The notes under the pieces are model-generated. The model was not told the origin of the DNA. It saw only the letters and a program-made list of their open reading frames with translations, and made no database searches. 64,000 nt of DNA from Maratus speciosus (Eukaryota > Arthropoda > Arachnida > Araneae > Salticidae): the NCBI GenBank assembly GCA_963932465.1, contig OZ010800.1, forward strand, positions 36,322,352-36,386,351, read 5' to 3'. Both the position numbers and the translations under genes were made by a program. This document shows, in pieces, positions 22,310-33,271 of the stretch. Numbering within the stretch: the first letter of the stretch is position 1; each line of letters starts with the position of its first letter.

Positions 22310-23373
22310 TTATTTTCCTGAGTTACATTATTTTGGCCCGTTTCCTGTTGTGGGACATTGTTGTCGCCACCTCTACCTCTTGTATATTGCCCTCTACCTC
22401 TATAATTATTCCCTCTTTGAGAGTTATCATACCTTCTACCTCTTTGAGGCTGTTGGTATCCAGACATACCCCTACGACCCTGATAACTCCTATTGTTACC
22501 TCTCCAAAACTGGTTTCTGGGGTTTTGGGAGCAATCTCGAGCAAAATGGTTGAGACCCCCACACGTATAGCAAGAAAAATTTGAAAAATTTGTTTGTTCT
22601 GGGTTCCACAACCTTCTGTCATTATCTGTTTTCTCCACTAAACTATCAATTTTCGCAGTTAACAATTGTAATTGTTGTCTTAGCTCCTCAATTTCCTGCT
22701 TCTGATTGTTTACATTCGGTTTTTTAGCTTGAGTAGCCGCGCAAGCTATATTGATAGGTTGCGGTTGAGTTGCCTGTGCCAAATCGTGGGAGTATAAGGG
22801 GTTAACACTCCTACAAGCTTTTTCCTCTAATCGGGCATAAGCTAAAATTTCAGCAGGTGTTTTTGGGTCTTTTGAAATTACCCCCTTCCTGATTTCTGGC
22901 AATAAATTTCCCAGCAGCATGGAGTGTAGCATTGCATCTCTACTTTGCTGCGCTATTGTTGATGATACCCCATCCATAACAAGAGCCCTCAGGGAAAGAT
23001 CAGAAGCCCTGTCAAAAAATTCTTGAACTGACATAGCAGGTGTTTGCTTAAAATTTAAAAATTTAGCTAAAGCTACATCTGGGGTTTCCTGATGAATGTA
23101 CCTCTCTTTAATAATTTTAACCAGTTCTGCACTATCCTTACCCTTATGCAGTTTCAATAGTTTAGCAGCTGTTCCCGAAACTCTGCTTAATAAAGCAAAC
23201 TTTTTCTCCCCCTTATCCCAGCCGAAAAAATCTGCTAATTCCTCCCACTTTTCAAGAAAGTCAGAACATGAAACTGTTGATTCACCATTAAAAGGGGGGA
23301 TGCTTGAAAGGTTGTCGACTAAGGCCGTTTTCTTTTGTACAAGTGCAAGTTCTTTTGTAGCTTCATCTGCCAT
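22294..23373 (-). CDS. gag: Gag nucleocapsid/capsid polyprotein
   Basis: A 359-codon frame from an ATG at 23373. It encodes the structural protein that packages the retrotransposon RNA into cytoplasmic particles. The N-terminal two thirds (about 30-190) is a helical capsid-like Gag region of the retrotransposon-gag type. Residues 225-250 are predicted coiled coil. A single CCHC zinc knuckle lies at C268, C271, H276, C281, followed by an arginine/glycine-rich basic tail (290-345), both suited to RNA binding. The frame is intact with no stops. It ends at 22294, inside the frameshift signal, and overlaps the pol frame by 16 bases. Overlapping open frames at 22323-22622 and 22333-22584 are shadows of this gene. 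Confidence 0.92.
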   Translation of the reverse strand: MADEATKELALVQKKTALVDNLSSIPPFNGESTVSCSDFLEKWEELADFFGWDKGEKKFALLSRVSGTAAKLLKLHKGKDSAELVKIIKERYIHQETPDVALAKFLNFKQTPAMSVQEFFDRASDLSLRALVMDGVSSTIAQQSRDAMLHSMLLGNLLPEIRKGVISKDPKTPAEILAYARLEEKACRSVNPLYSHDLAQATQPQPINIACAATQAKKPNVNNQKQEIEELRQQLQLLTAKIDSLVEKTDNDRRLWNPEQTNFSNFSCYTCGGLNHFARDCSQNPRNQFWRGNNRSYQGRRGMSGYQQPQRGRRYDNSQRGNNYRGRGQYTRGRGGDNNVPQQETGQNNVTQENKGLNE

Positions 23374-23993
23374 AATTAAATCCTTATATATAATCTTAAC
23401 GTTAGACAGAAATAAAAGTTAAACTGTAAACTAAAATTACGTCCCTATGCAGATTTAAGAATTATACCCGGTACACAAGGGCACATTACAATTAAAACAC
23501 TTACACAAAAATAAAATTATGTAAAGTATGACAGAAAAATTAGTATTTGAGAAAAGAAAAACTTCTTAGGGGGGGGGGCATATACTTAGAAACCTCACAC
23601 CTTGGAGCATACACTTATACATATATATTATAATACACAACATATGAAAAAACACACACATATATATATAAACCTATTGTCCAGCTTGCCCCTAAATTTT
23701 TGGTAAATGAATGACTGAATTATCACTCGCATGAACTCTGTACAAAATGTGTATACTAACTGAATGGCAATTACCAATAAAAATGAACTACCTAAACTTT
23801 TAAATCACACCCGCACAAGAAAAAAGGACAATTCTGGAATTTTGCAAGAGGAAAACATTGAAAATTTGTAAAGTATAGAGTTCTAAATTCAGTCAAACAG
23901 TTAATTCCCAACCAAATACTGTAATATATAAAATCACACATAAATTCAATACAATAACCAGGCCTTTAATAACATGGCACCATTCTTATTATG

Positions 23994-24025
<32 letters not shown>
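23374..24025 (-). other. 5' leader of the retrotransposon with possible primer-binding site
   Basis: About 650 bp between the 5' LTR and the gag ATG, including a long T run next to the LTR (A run on the coding strand). On the minus strand TGGTGCCATG (23982-23973) begins with the TGG expected of a tRNA primer-binding site, but it lies ~44 bases from the LTR instead of directly beside it. The A run may have expanded between them. Confidence 0.45.
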
Positions 24026-24027
<2 letters not shown>

Positions 24028-25419
24028 TAGTAGAAAAAACTCCTTATCTTGAAAATAGTTTCAGGGGGTGGGCTACACCCCACACACTTCCTTCGGTACG
24101 CAGCTTTACCCGATGAGTTAGGAAATCGTTTTGGAATTTGAAGTCAGGAGCCAATCTCGCTCTCCGTGGAAGTAGCTGGAATTGTTTTGCTTCAACTTTA
24201 AACTAGCCGGCATCCTCCGTGATATATTTCTAGGATAAATCAATGTTTAGCAAAAAAGGGAGCGGAACGCTAACGTCTTGCTTCGCATGCTCACGATTTA
24301 TCTTGGATCTCTATTTCACAGAATCTGATATCAGGGCATTTTTTTACTTGTCCGATGCTCGGTCAGCAGCCAGGTATATCCAGCTTACCAGTACAGTCGA
24401 AAGATGCACCTTCTAAAGCCGCGCTCGCTTACCGTTCATTTTAAAAAAAACGAAAAGCACTTACAATTCAATTCATACTCTTTACTCGCAAGAGTTGATC
24501 TTCTCTGTCCTCGGTCTCAAAAGCGAATCCTTAATAAAAATTGTTTCATGCCTCGACAAAAAAGGGGGGGGTTTCCCGGGCCCCTTTGGCCCCTCAAAAT
24601 TTTATGTTGTTTCACATCTTACTGCACTCAGGACCCCTCTAAAAAAAAAAAACGCTACACGACCAACAAACCACGCGCTCGCTTCTCGCGTCCCCTCAAT
24701 TCTTCCCGCGTTACTTCCCAGGAAGCAATAAAGGGTGGAGGCGAAAACTATTTTCATTGGTCAATTTCCCTACCTAATGCCAAGAACATCTCGTTGCTAT
24801 GTCCCTCTAACCACGGGGAGATCACGTGAACTCAAATCTCAGAAGCCCAGGCAATACTTGCACCTGCTTAAAAAATTGTTTTTCGTAAACAAAGTCATAA
24901 AACTGCATTGTAAAAGGGGCTGGTATGCTATGAGAAAAATAGCATTCCCACACAATAATCCTATGTTTAAAATGTAAACGTGTGTGGTCCCAATTATTTC
25001 TGAACACAGCTGACCATTTACCCCACGTTTGCTAGTAAAAGAGAGAAAAGGGAGATTTTTTTTTTTTGTGAGAGAGTATCCCAAAAGAAAAGGTTTTATT
25101 TACAGAAAAATAGAGGAATGTTTTTGAATAACAACATTTACATGTTGTAACATAATTTAAGTACGAGAAATTAATAAAAAGAAAGGGTGCTTAATTTATT
25201 AAATTACTTTTATTTATTTATTTATTTTTATTAATTTTAGAAAACACAACTGACTTTAAACTGAACTCTTAAAAATAAAGAAAGTGTACAATGAAAAATT
25301 TTGACTAGAACTAAGCTATTAATGATATACAAAAAAATGGGGGGAGGGGGCGCGTGCTGTGTACAAATAATATATTTTAAAATGAAAATTTCTTAAAAAT
25401 AAGTAAATTACGCCTAACA
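24026..25419 (-). repeat. 5' LTR
   Basis: 1394 bp, near-identical to 14281-15677: one substitution (A24747), one G fewer in the G run and two T fewer in the T run. These account exactly for the 3-bp length difference. It should hold the promoter of the element. Confidence 0.92.
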
Positions 25420-25804
25420 CCTTTATAGTTAAACATTTTGTCAGAAAATGTGCCTGAAAGCTTCGCATTGTTGAGCAGTGAATATGAGAACCACCTTAAG
25501 GTATATTTCCAAAGATACTGTTAAGAGAAGTTCATTATCACTATTAATACTACAAAACACTGTTCTACACATCCTGAGATCGATTAAGACCACTTCCGTC
25601 CCGGCACGAGTCTGCTGAAAAAAAAATTAAACTCGGAATCAGACATTTTGTAACTGTACGATGCCAGTCTCTACGATGGACGTGTTACATTTCTGTATTG
25701 ATGTTGTTAAGCTCGCATCGGCTCGTGACACACATTTATTCTTCTCGAAAAAATTATATTCATTGAAAACGGCTCGTATTTTATCTGCTTCGCTTAAATT
25801 CTTA
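25420..25804 (+). other. Non-coding right interior of the hAT element
   Basis: This continues the hAT interior after the LTR insertion. From about 25570 it is similar to bases 1-260 of the window. No gene was seen. Confidence 0.55.
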
Positions 25805-25990
25805 TATCGGGCCGTTAGGCCCGATTAATTTTTTTGCCGGCCCGGACCGGCCCGCTTATTTTGTCTGTCGGCCCGGCCCGGCCCGTTGAAAAAATTGTCC
25901 TAATTCTGCCGGCCCGGCCCGGCCCGGCCCGTTTGAAAATTCGCCTTCATTCCGCCGGGCCGGGCCTCGGGCCAAGCCCGGGCCCGTGCA
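25805..25990. repeat. GGCCCGG array, right subterminal region of the hAT element
   Basis: Four GC-rich clusters of GGCCCGG are separated by AT-rich spacers, directly inside the right terminus and mirroring 12240-12425. The frame at 25834-26172 arises from this array. Confidence 0.7.
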
Positions 25991-26006
25991 GACCTCTACT
26001 TCTTAG

Positions 26007-26884
26007 TGCCTCATTCAGAGCCCAGCGTCAGAGCACGAGTGAGTGGAATACGCAGTTACAATTAACTTGCTTGGCGGAGTACAATATCGTCAAATCTAAA
26101 AGTATTTGCGCCATGCACAAGGGACATTTTAAAAACATTGGCTGGTACGATTTCGCCAAATCCATGCGGTGAACTTATCAGATATTTGAATCGTGTAGGG
26201 AAAGTATATTTTGACGTCATGAGATTCCTGTGGTCTGGGAGGAATCGTTATACTGTACTTTGATAGAAATGCGGTTAAGTTAAAACGGACAGTGTTTCTG
26301 AAATAAAGACCAAGGGTGTTAAAAGTGATTGAGTTGTTATGCGAAAAACTCATGATAATGTATTTTCTAAAACAGATGTTAGGGCAGAGCAAAGTTTAGC
26401 AGCGTGCATTGCCACAAAAATGTAGCATTCACATACGAATGAATATAACGGTTTGAATGTTAAAGTGCAGTGCGAAAATAAATCTAATGAATAGATTACA
26501 TGTTAAGTGATTTTAAATGATGAGTTATATTCATGACCTAAAAAGGAAGTGACCTAAGTTAAAATGCTTTTGTTAATAACAAACAGCTATAACGTTTTTC
26601 TACAAGGTTAAATCTCGTGTGAGAAAAATCTCAAAGTAGATTGGAAGAAAGAATCGCTGATTTTATTTTAATAAAGAAATGAGTAACTAGAATAATTTCA
26701 TTTAAATGTGAGGGACTATTAATACAAGCGATATAGTTTTTAAATGTTAAATTTAATTTAGGGGTTGCACTGCGTGACTATAGTACACTAAAATAAATAC
26801 AGTATTAAACAGAATTTTAATTGAAACTACGGGGGGGCGGGGGAATAGAACGCAAACATATATAACGGGATAGCCATTATACAT
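26007..26884. other. Flank of the hAT insertion, no gene seen
   Basis: Before the hAT insertion this was continuous with the sequence ending at 12231. It is AT-rich with no recognisable gene. Confidence 0.45.
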
Positions 26885-27013
26885 GCTCGGGCCGGCCCGA
26901 GTGCCGTGAATGAAAATAGGCCTAAGCGCGCCCATTTTTTTTTTTTTTTTTTTTTTTTTTGTTAAAGATTATTATTAGGCCCGACCTCGCGGGCCGGCCC
27001 TTGCAGATCTCTG
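26885..27013. repeat. Degenerate end of another GGCCCGG-type hAT copy
   Basis: It contains GGGCCGGCCCG, a long T run and GGCCCTTGCAGATCTCTG, which resembles the right terminus at 25980-25998 (GGCCCGTGCAGACCTCTA). It is a short, mutated terminal remnant. Confidence 0.5.
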
Positions 27014-27689
27014 CAATACATATAAAAAAATTGTAAGTTAAAAGAAAGCATGTAAAAAAATTTAGCATCCCTTGTCAATAAAATATTCATTTGCTAAGAT
27101 CAAGCAGCAAAATTGCACTACCTCTTTAATAATCACTTGGGAACAAACGCATAAATACTTGAGACGAAAAAGCTAAAAATTTCTTCCAGGTGCAAGAAGA
27201 GATATTGAAGAAAGTCTGAACAGAAGAAATACCGAGATAAAATGGTTTAAAAACTATAAAGCATTTTTCACGGATAAAGAATTTTCTTCTTTTACAATAA
27301 ATAACTACACTTCTGCCGCCTAAAGAAACAGAACGGTTACAAAGATTATGCTTTTCTAAGCAATTTACTTTTTTGAACGCTTTCTACCTTTTTTTTTTAA
27401 GAGGGAGGGGGAAAAGAAAGAAAGGAAGATTATAAATAGTTTTGATAGTTTAAACAATTTCAAATGGTTTGGAAGTTTAGGGCATTAATTTTGTATGCGA
27501 AGATAAATTTTCTTAGTACACCGTTTTCAGTTTTCACAAGAATTCCTTCATTTCTTGCAAATTAGGAAAAATATTAATTTAAATTAGCAAGCAGATTTTC
27601 CCAAAATTTGCGACTTAAAATGTGCACCTAATTTGCACCTCGATTTTGCCTCATTCTGTTGGTTCCTAAAGTAAACCTTTTAATAAAAA
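27014..27689. other. AT-rich DNA, no gene seen
   Basis: No domain-bearing frame, RNA gene or terminal repeat was recognised. Confidence 0.45.
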
Positions 27690-28540
27690 AAATAAACACA
27701 AGCAAAAAGCAGGAATTCTACTTTTTCAGAATTTAGTGTCGCCCCCGATGAAAAAAAATAATGTAAATTTAGATAAACTAAACATATTTTAGTTTCAATA
27801 CTTAAAATACACGCTTTTATTTTATATAAAATGACGTCTGTTTGCATCCGCTGAAGAATTCCAAATTTCAGTAAGTATGCATATAACGTCGCGGAATATT
27901 ACACAAACCCAGCAAAAAGCTACGTAGTCAATCAAGAAACTCGACCAAAAAAAATCGTGTATCTAATGATTCGTATACCTTCATTTGTTTGTAACATTAT
28001 TATGGGTACTGAAAATTAAGCATTGTTAATAATAATAGCTCCATGTTTTATCAGAAATCATTAATTTATATTTTTTCAAAATTCGGAAATTAGCACGTAT
28101 TTTAATTACTTTTCTTTCAGTTGTTATGAGAAAATGGCAACAAAAAGATATATGAACATTTCCGTTTATTTTTTCTAGAAATGGAGTACTTCAGTTACCA
28201 TCATTACACAAATGACATTAAAAATTACAAAAAAAATTAATATCACAAAAATATATTGAGATGTAGTTTTTAAACAAATCACATTTAAAGGTACTTTTTT
28301 TCTTTCTTATACGACGGTCTAAAAATTGAAAATGTGGGAAGTTTAGAAGTTTAAAAAATTGCAGTAGATTTTATCGGTATTTAACAGTACAATGATACAC
28401 CTGCTTTGTTTTACGTCTGGTTTATGGTTAGGTGCGTAACTTTCTATTTTACTGACGACACTTTAATTGTTACCCGAAAGAAATAGTATATCGGAGGCTA
28501 AAAAAACTGCATTACTATTCAAATTTCATACTTCACTTCC
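27690..28540 (+). repeat. Dispersed repeat, copy 1 (second copy 56155-57000)
   Basis: About 850 bp match 56155-57000 with many substitutions. Shared landmarks include TTTAGTGTCGCCCCCGATGA, AATCAAGAAACTCGAC and TAGCTCCATGTTTTATCAGA in the same order. No coding frame is shared. Partial inverted fragments of the 3' part lie near 29780-29870 and 30110-30170. Confidence 0.65.
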
Positions 28541-30620
28541 TTTAAAATTTATGTGGGTGGTCGTATAGTCTTCCTGTTATTTTGGTGTTTAACCCCTTCG
28601 AGAACATAACTACATAAACGCATCTTCAAAAGGCGAATACATCAATTGTTTTTGGTATCAATGATAAGTAAAAATAATACCATTGGACTCTCATTAATTC
28701 GTCTCCGCTTACGAAGGTATATTGTATGTCCAGTTAAAAGAAGACTTTCGTTTTTCCTATTATTTTCTATTTGAAATTAATGTTAAGGGCATCGCTTAAT
28801 CCTTAGCCTTGCATGCAGTTGTAAAAGCTTAAACCCCTTAAAAATTAAGACGTAGATGTGATAGGGAGAACTGAGTAAATTGACCCCCCCCCCCTCATAT
28901 AATTTTTCCTTCTCCTGTAGGAGTAAAACTAATATGCTTTGTGCCAAGCTGCACCACCAGCATAAACTCTGAAGAGTCCAAATGTACCCTACACCCCTGT
29001 TACTATTGCGAATGCGCCATTGATTTTCAATTTAAGGTTCTGGAAGAAACGCCAGTAGGGTAACACTTGCAAGGAGAATTTAATTATTGCATCTAATCAA
29101 CGTATCACTTTGATTTACAGTTGACGCTCGTTATACAACTCCAATCGGCTCGGAAGCAGAAGCGTAACGAAGAGGAGGGGGGGGGGCAGCTAATTCGGCT
29201 CAAGCCCTCCCCCATTCAAATGGAAAGATTTTTTTCTTTTCAAATCATATGAGCTGCACCGAAGACTGCTATTTGGAGTGTTCAATGTTTGATAATACTT
29301 CTCTGGAAAAACAAGTCTATATATAAAGAAGCACGCTTCATATTCGTTGCGTTTCTAACATGTAAATCTGCATATGAGAGGCCTCGAAATTATTTCTGAC
29401 AATTGATTTTTATTTTGAAATTTTATTGGATATCTGATTCTCTCAACTGACAGTTTTATTTCTTTCATATTCATAATACTAAATAGTTATAGCTTATAGG
29501 AGATTTAACCCTCATAAATTGTAAAGCGAATGCATTTGTACTCCAAGAATTTTATTTTCTTTGAATTTTTTTATTATAGGAAATACTTTTTGTTTTAGGG
29601 AGGCTATGCTCCTTTGAAACACCGTTGCCCTATTACTTTGAGAAGAGAACTTCACAGGAATTTGGTTACTCAAGAATTCAGGACAAACGTGTCCGTGCGT
29701 AACACTGACGTCATTCTGATGTTGGCAACACCTGGCGATTAAATTTCGGCTTTGCAATTTTCGCTACTGCAATTTTTTAAGCTTCTAAACATTGCTCATT
29801 TTCAATTTTTGCACCGTCGTATAGGGGAAAATATGTACTTCGAATGCAATTTGTATGAAAACTATGTCGCATTTGACTCATTTATGGTGTTTTTTTAAAT
29901 AATTTTCAAGCATGAATTTATTTAATTTATCTCCAGCGCGTGCAGGCTCCATTATGGAAGACCCATTTGCCTTTAAAAGGATATAAATATTTCAGGATCT
30001 ATCTCCGGCTAATTTTCCCTAACGAAATTAAAACTTCATCAATAGATAAATAAATAAATAATATAAAATAATATAAAACACAATTTCAACATATATTAAC
30101 GAACAATTTCAATTTATACCCCGTCGAATAGGGAAAAAAAGTACCTTTCAAATACAATTTGCTGGAAATCTATGACTTAGTTTACTGTATGTTTGTGGTT
30201 TTTAAAGAATCTTCAAGCTTCAGTTATTTTTAAATCTACCTCTATCGTGTGCAACTTGATTACGAATGATTAATACGTTTGCACTTAAAACTTTATAAAT
30301 AGTTCAGCATTTGTTTTCGGCTAATATTCAAGAACGGAATTAAGGCTTTATGGATAAAAACATAAAATAATAATATGATATAAATAAAACACAAATTTAC
30401 AAGGCATTTAATCGAACTATACGCTTAAAACACTGAAATTATCAACATAAAAAATACTTCAGTAAGTAGCAAAATCTTTGGCGTTTTGTTCGGCTGTTAA
30501 TTCTTGGCGTGCGGCTAATACGAAAGTATCGCTTTTAATAAATTTTAAAACTTTACTTGAAATCATTATTGATATAAAAATGCTTTTGGTTGTTTTTAAT
30601 TCCCAATAGAATAAAATATA
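28541..30620. other. AT-rich DNA with fragments of the 27690 repeat
   Basis: The segments around 29780-29870 and 30100-30180 resemble the complement of 28270-28350 (a CGTCGTATAGG-type word and its neighbours). Otherwise there are a C run near 28885, a G run near 29178, and no recognisable gene. Confidence 0.4.
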
Positions 30621-30720
30621 TTAGTGTCTGAGAAAACTGTTCTCATCTATGCTGCATTTTTTGTCGTAACTTTTTTATTTCTTTCCGCAATGAATAACAT
30701 CTTTGTGTACATTATTTCAG

Positions 30721-30864
30721 ACGGAGTGCCAGCCTGCTTTCGTGGCCAGTCAAGTGTGTTGCGAAGAAAATGCGTTCTCCCCTTCGATTATCGAAATCGG
30801 ATTTATAGATGAAGACGACAACGCTAGTGACCTCTCAGAATTTTCCATGGGTGAAGAAGAGAAG
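30721..30864 (+). CDS. Candidate internal exon of a host gene (48 codons)
   Basis: A 144-bp GC-richer segment opens after a 3' splice site (pyrimidine-rich tract, then ATTATTTCAG ending at 30720). It closes at a consensus 5' splice site (GAAG then GTAAGT from 30865). The plus-strand frame is open across it and begins and ends on codon boundaries (phase 0 to 0). The peptide begins TECQPAFVASQVCCEE and ends in a strongly acidic stretch (GFIDEDDNASDLSEF, MGEEEK). I do not recognise the family. It looks like a cytosolic acidic segment of a larger protein. No other exon of the gene was found, so it would have introns longer than this window in at least one direction. Chance conservation of both splice signals around an open frame is possible but less likely. 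Confidence 0.5.
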
Positions 30865-31668
30865 GTAAGTTTAGCTTTTAAAAAAAAAAGAATTCGGATT
30901 ATCCGTGATTCAATTAATCGGGTAAAAGATTTAAAGCCCTTAAAAGCTATCTGTATGCGTGCACAATCAGGGCCGATTTCATTACCGGCCTTAGGACGGA
31001 GTTTAATGCGTCAGATCACGTAGTCTCTTGGCGACCCAATAGGTCCAGAAAGCTGTTATTCGTTTCTTCTCTGTCTTGGACGGCTTTTTCGGCTAATTCG
31101 GTCGGTGAACGATATTTTTAAAAGGTCATAAAATATTTGAAATATTTTCAAAATGAAATAAAATTTAAATAATATATTTATTCACGTCGTATTTATATCA
31201 CTTATTTTTAATTATTTCTCTGCAAAAAATAGTAGATTAGTCCGTGAAATAACTGTAAATAATTTTAAATAACAGAAAACATTTCTTGTCTACAGAAATA
31301 TAAATTGCCTATTTTTTTTCTTTTTTGTTAGCATGGTTCGTACGGATGCCGTTATTTCTCCAGTAAAACTACCAGTTTATTTTTATAGAAAAAGAAATCC
31401 AGGTTAAATGCGCAAAATTTCGCCTTCTTTTAAGAAGATATTTTCTATAAGATAATACTGGTGCCGAAAAATTTTCTGGCCTGCAAAATTCAAGGAGGCG
31501 TACGAACTATGGTTAAATATTTAAACATGCAAAATTTCCTAGTTAAAATTGTACTTATATGCTACAAAACATATATTTAATTTTTATTTTTCGCAGATTT
31601 CAATTATTATATATATTTCTTCAATTGCGGTTCGAAAATAATTGATAAAAATTTTCGTTACGAAAAAT
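30865..31668. other. AT-rich DNA following the candidate exon
   Basis: The start (GTAAGTTTAGCTTTT) reads as an intron beginning. The open frame continues to 31023 but has no domain. Nothing else was recognised. Confidence 0.4.
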
Positions 31669-31757
31669 AAGTCTGACTGGGATTCGAACTCAAAAACATT
31701 TAATTACTCATATCCAATTCTGCACGCTGCCAACTACGCCGCTGAGCCGCTTGCCAA
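31669..31757 (-). repeat. tRNA-derived SINE remnant
   Basis: On the minus strand it has an A-box-like GGCTCAGCGGCGTAG and a B box GAGTTCGAATCCC about 45 bases apart. An AT-rich stretch replaces the anticodon arm. It is a decayed pol III-type head and not a tRNA gene. Confidence 0.45.
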
Positions 31758-33271
31758 ATGTGTAAATTTATCCCATTATAAAGTGTAACGTAAGCCTTGA
31801 GACTTATTTTCCCAAGACCCCCTGGGTATTGCTCTTTTTGACTTTCATATATTTATGTACTATCCATACTTCATCGATATACAAACGTTCACCGCACTCT
31901 GTGTGACCCACCTCGGAACTTTCCCTTGTAAGTATTAGGTTGAGCAAAATGTTCTGGGAAATTTTTAATCTAATAGTTACCAGAATGTGTATCGTATAGG
32001 ATGGTCGTGCCATCAATGCCGAGCTCTATTGCCAGCAGATGGATCGCGCCTACGACAAATTGGCGCAGAAGTACACTGTAAACTGAAATGTCTGAAATTC
32101 AGACATTTAAGTGTCTGAAACGCAGTGTTCAATTTTCAGAAGTTTTAAAATGTCTTAAAATTTTCAGACACTTCTTGCGTCTGAATTTCAGACACTTAAG
32201 TGTCTGAAACACGAGTGTTCAATTTTAAGACATTTTAAAGTGTCTTAAATTTTTCAGACACTTCTTACGTCTGAATTTCAGACATTTCAAATGTCTTAAT
32301 TGCGGCCATATTTGAGCCTTTTTTTTTAGCCAATATGAAGCCATCTTTGACCATTTTCTTTCTAAACCATATACGCAGCCATGTTTGACCACATTGAATC
32401 ATTTTTTATAAATGGGAATAATTTGTTACCATACAGCAGAGCTGATTGCAGCGTGGGAAAACTGGGATGCTTCTCTGCCCCCTGATTTTAGGGTACCCCA
32501 AATTGGGTATAAAATTTTCATAAAGCTGATATTTTAAATCAGTTTTGACCTTATGAGGATTGTAATCAGTATTTTGTAGTTTTAGAATAGGATAATATAT
32601 ATATATTTTTTTTTTTCACCTAAATATGTATTTATGTGTTATAATATATGCCCTACGGCATCAAAAATGTTTATTACTTTTAGTGAGAACTTCAAATTGC
32701 TTCTAGTCCAAAGACCTAGTATTCATTCCCCCCTCCCTCCATTGCCTTCATATACTGTTACAAAAAAAAATAAGCCTATTCGATGCCGTCAAATACATAT
32801 TTGGATAAATATATCATTTTCTTTAGCCTAATCATGTTCTAAAAGTGCAAAATATTTATTAAAATAAGCGTAAGATCAAAACGAATTTAAAATATCAGCT
32901 TTATGGAAATTTCGTACCAAATTTAGGGGCCCGTAAAGCTAAAGGCCCATAGAAACAGCCCACTTTGCCCATGCTGCAATCAGCTCTGCTTTATGGTAAC
33001 AAATTACTCCCAAATATAAAGAATGATTCACTCCTTCAGAATGAATCCCATCCCTGCTATGTTGTGCAATTTTTTCCCATTTAAATAAGATATTCCCAGT
33101 AAATTAGTTTAAGCATTTTTATTTCTGTGTTAAATAAAATCTAACACTGGATTCCCCCAAATTTACAGTATATGAGTATTATATTGTAATATTTATTAAT
33201 CAATATTTATTATTAACCAATATTATGAATTTCTAGAATAAGGTTAAAAACAAAATATATTTTTCTTAATA

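Larger units (their letters stand above)
14281..25419 (-). mobile_element. Young Ty3/Gypsy LTR retrotransposon
   Basis: An 11.1-kb element read on the minus strand: 5' LTR 24026-25419, leader, gag, pol (protease, reverse transcriptase, RNase H, integrase), a ~1.9-kb non-coding tail, and 3' LTR 14281-15677. Integrase following RNase H is the Ty3/Gypsy order. No envelope-like frame was found. The two LTRs differ by one substitution plus three bases in two homopolymers, so insertion is recent. Pol carries one frame break near 20330. No exact 4-6 bp target duplication was found beside the LTR ends (GTTTTC on the left, CCTTTA on the right). Confidence 0.92.
12232..25998. mobile_element. hAT-type element with GGCCCGG subterminal arrays, expanded by an LTR retrotransposon
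   Basis: The ends are identical for 18 bp in inverted orientation (TAGAGGTCTGCACGGGCC from 12232, and its complement ending at 25998). They are flanked by a perfect 8-bp direct repeat CTTCTTAG (12224-12231 and 25999-26006), the duplication size of hAT transposons. Just inside both ends lie GC-rich GGCCCGG arrays in otherwise AT-rich DNA. Taking out the LTR element at 14281-25419 leaves about 2.6 kb with no transposase, so it is a non-autonomous copy. Relatives lie at 1-260, 26885-27013 and 63150-63875. Confidence 0.85.

Noticed and set aside
14275..25425. Target-site duplication of the LTR retrotransposon
   Set aside because: The flanks (GTTTTC and CCTTTA) do not match. Long T runs next to the LTRs may have changed the left flank, so none is claimed.
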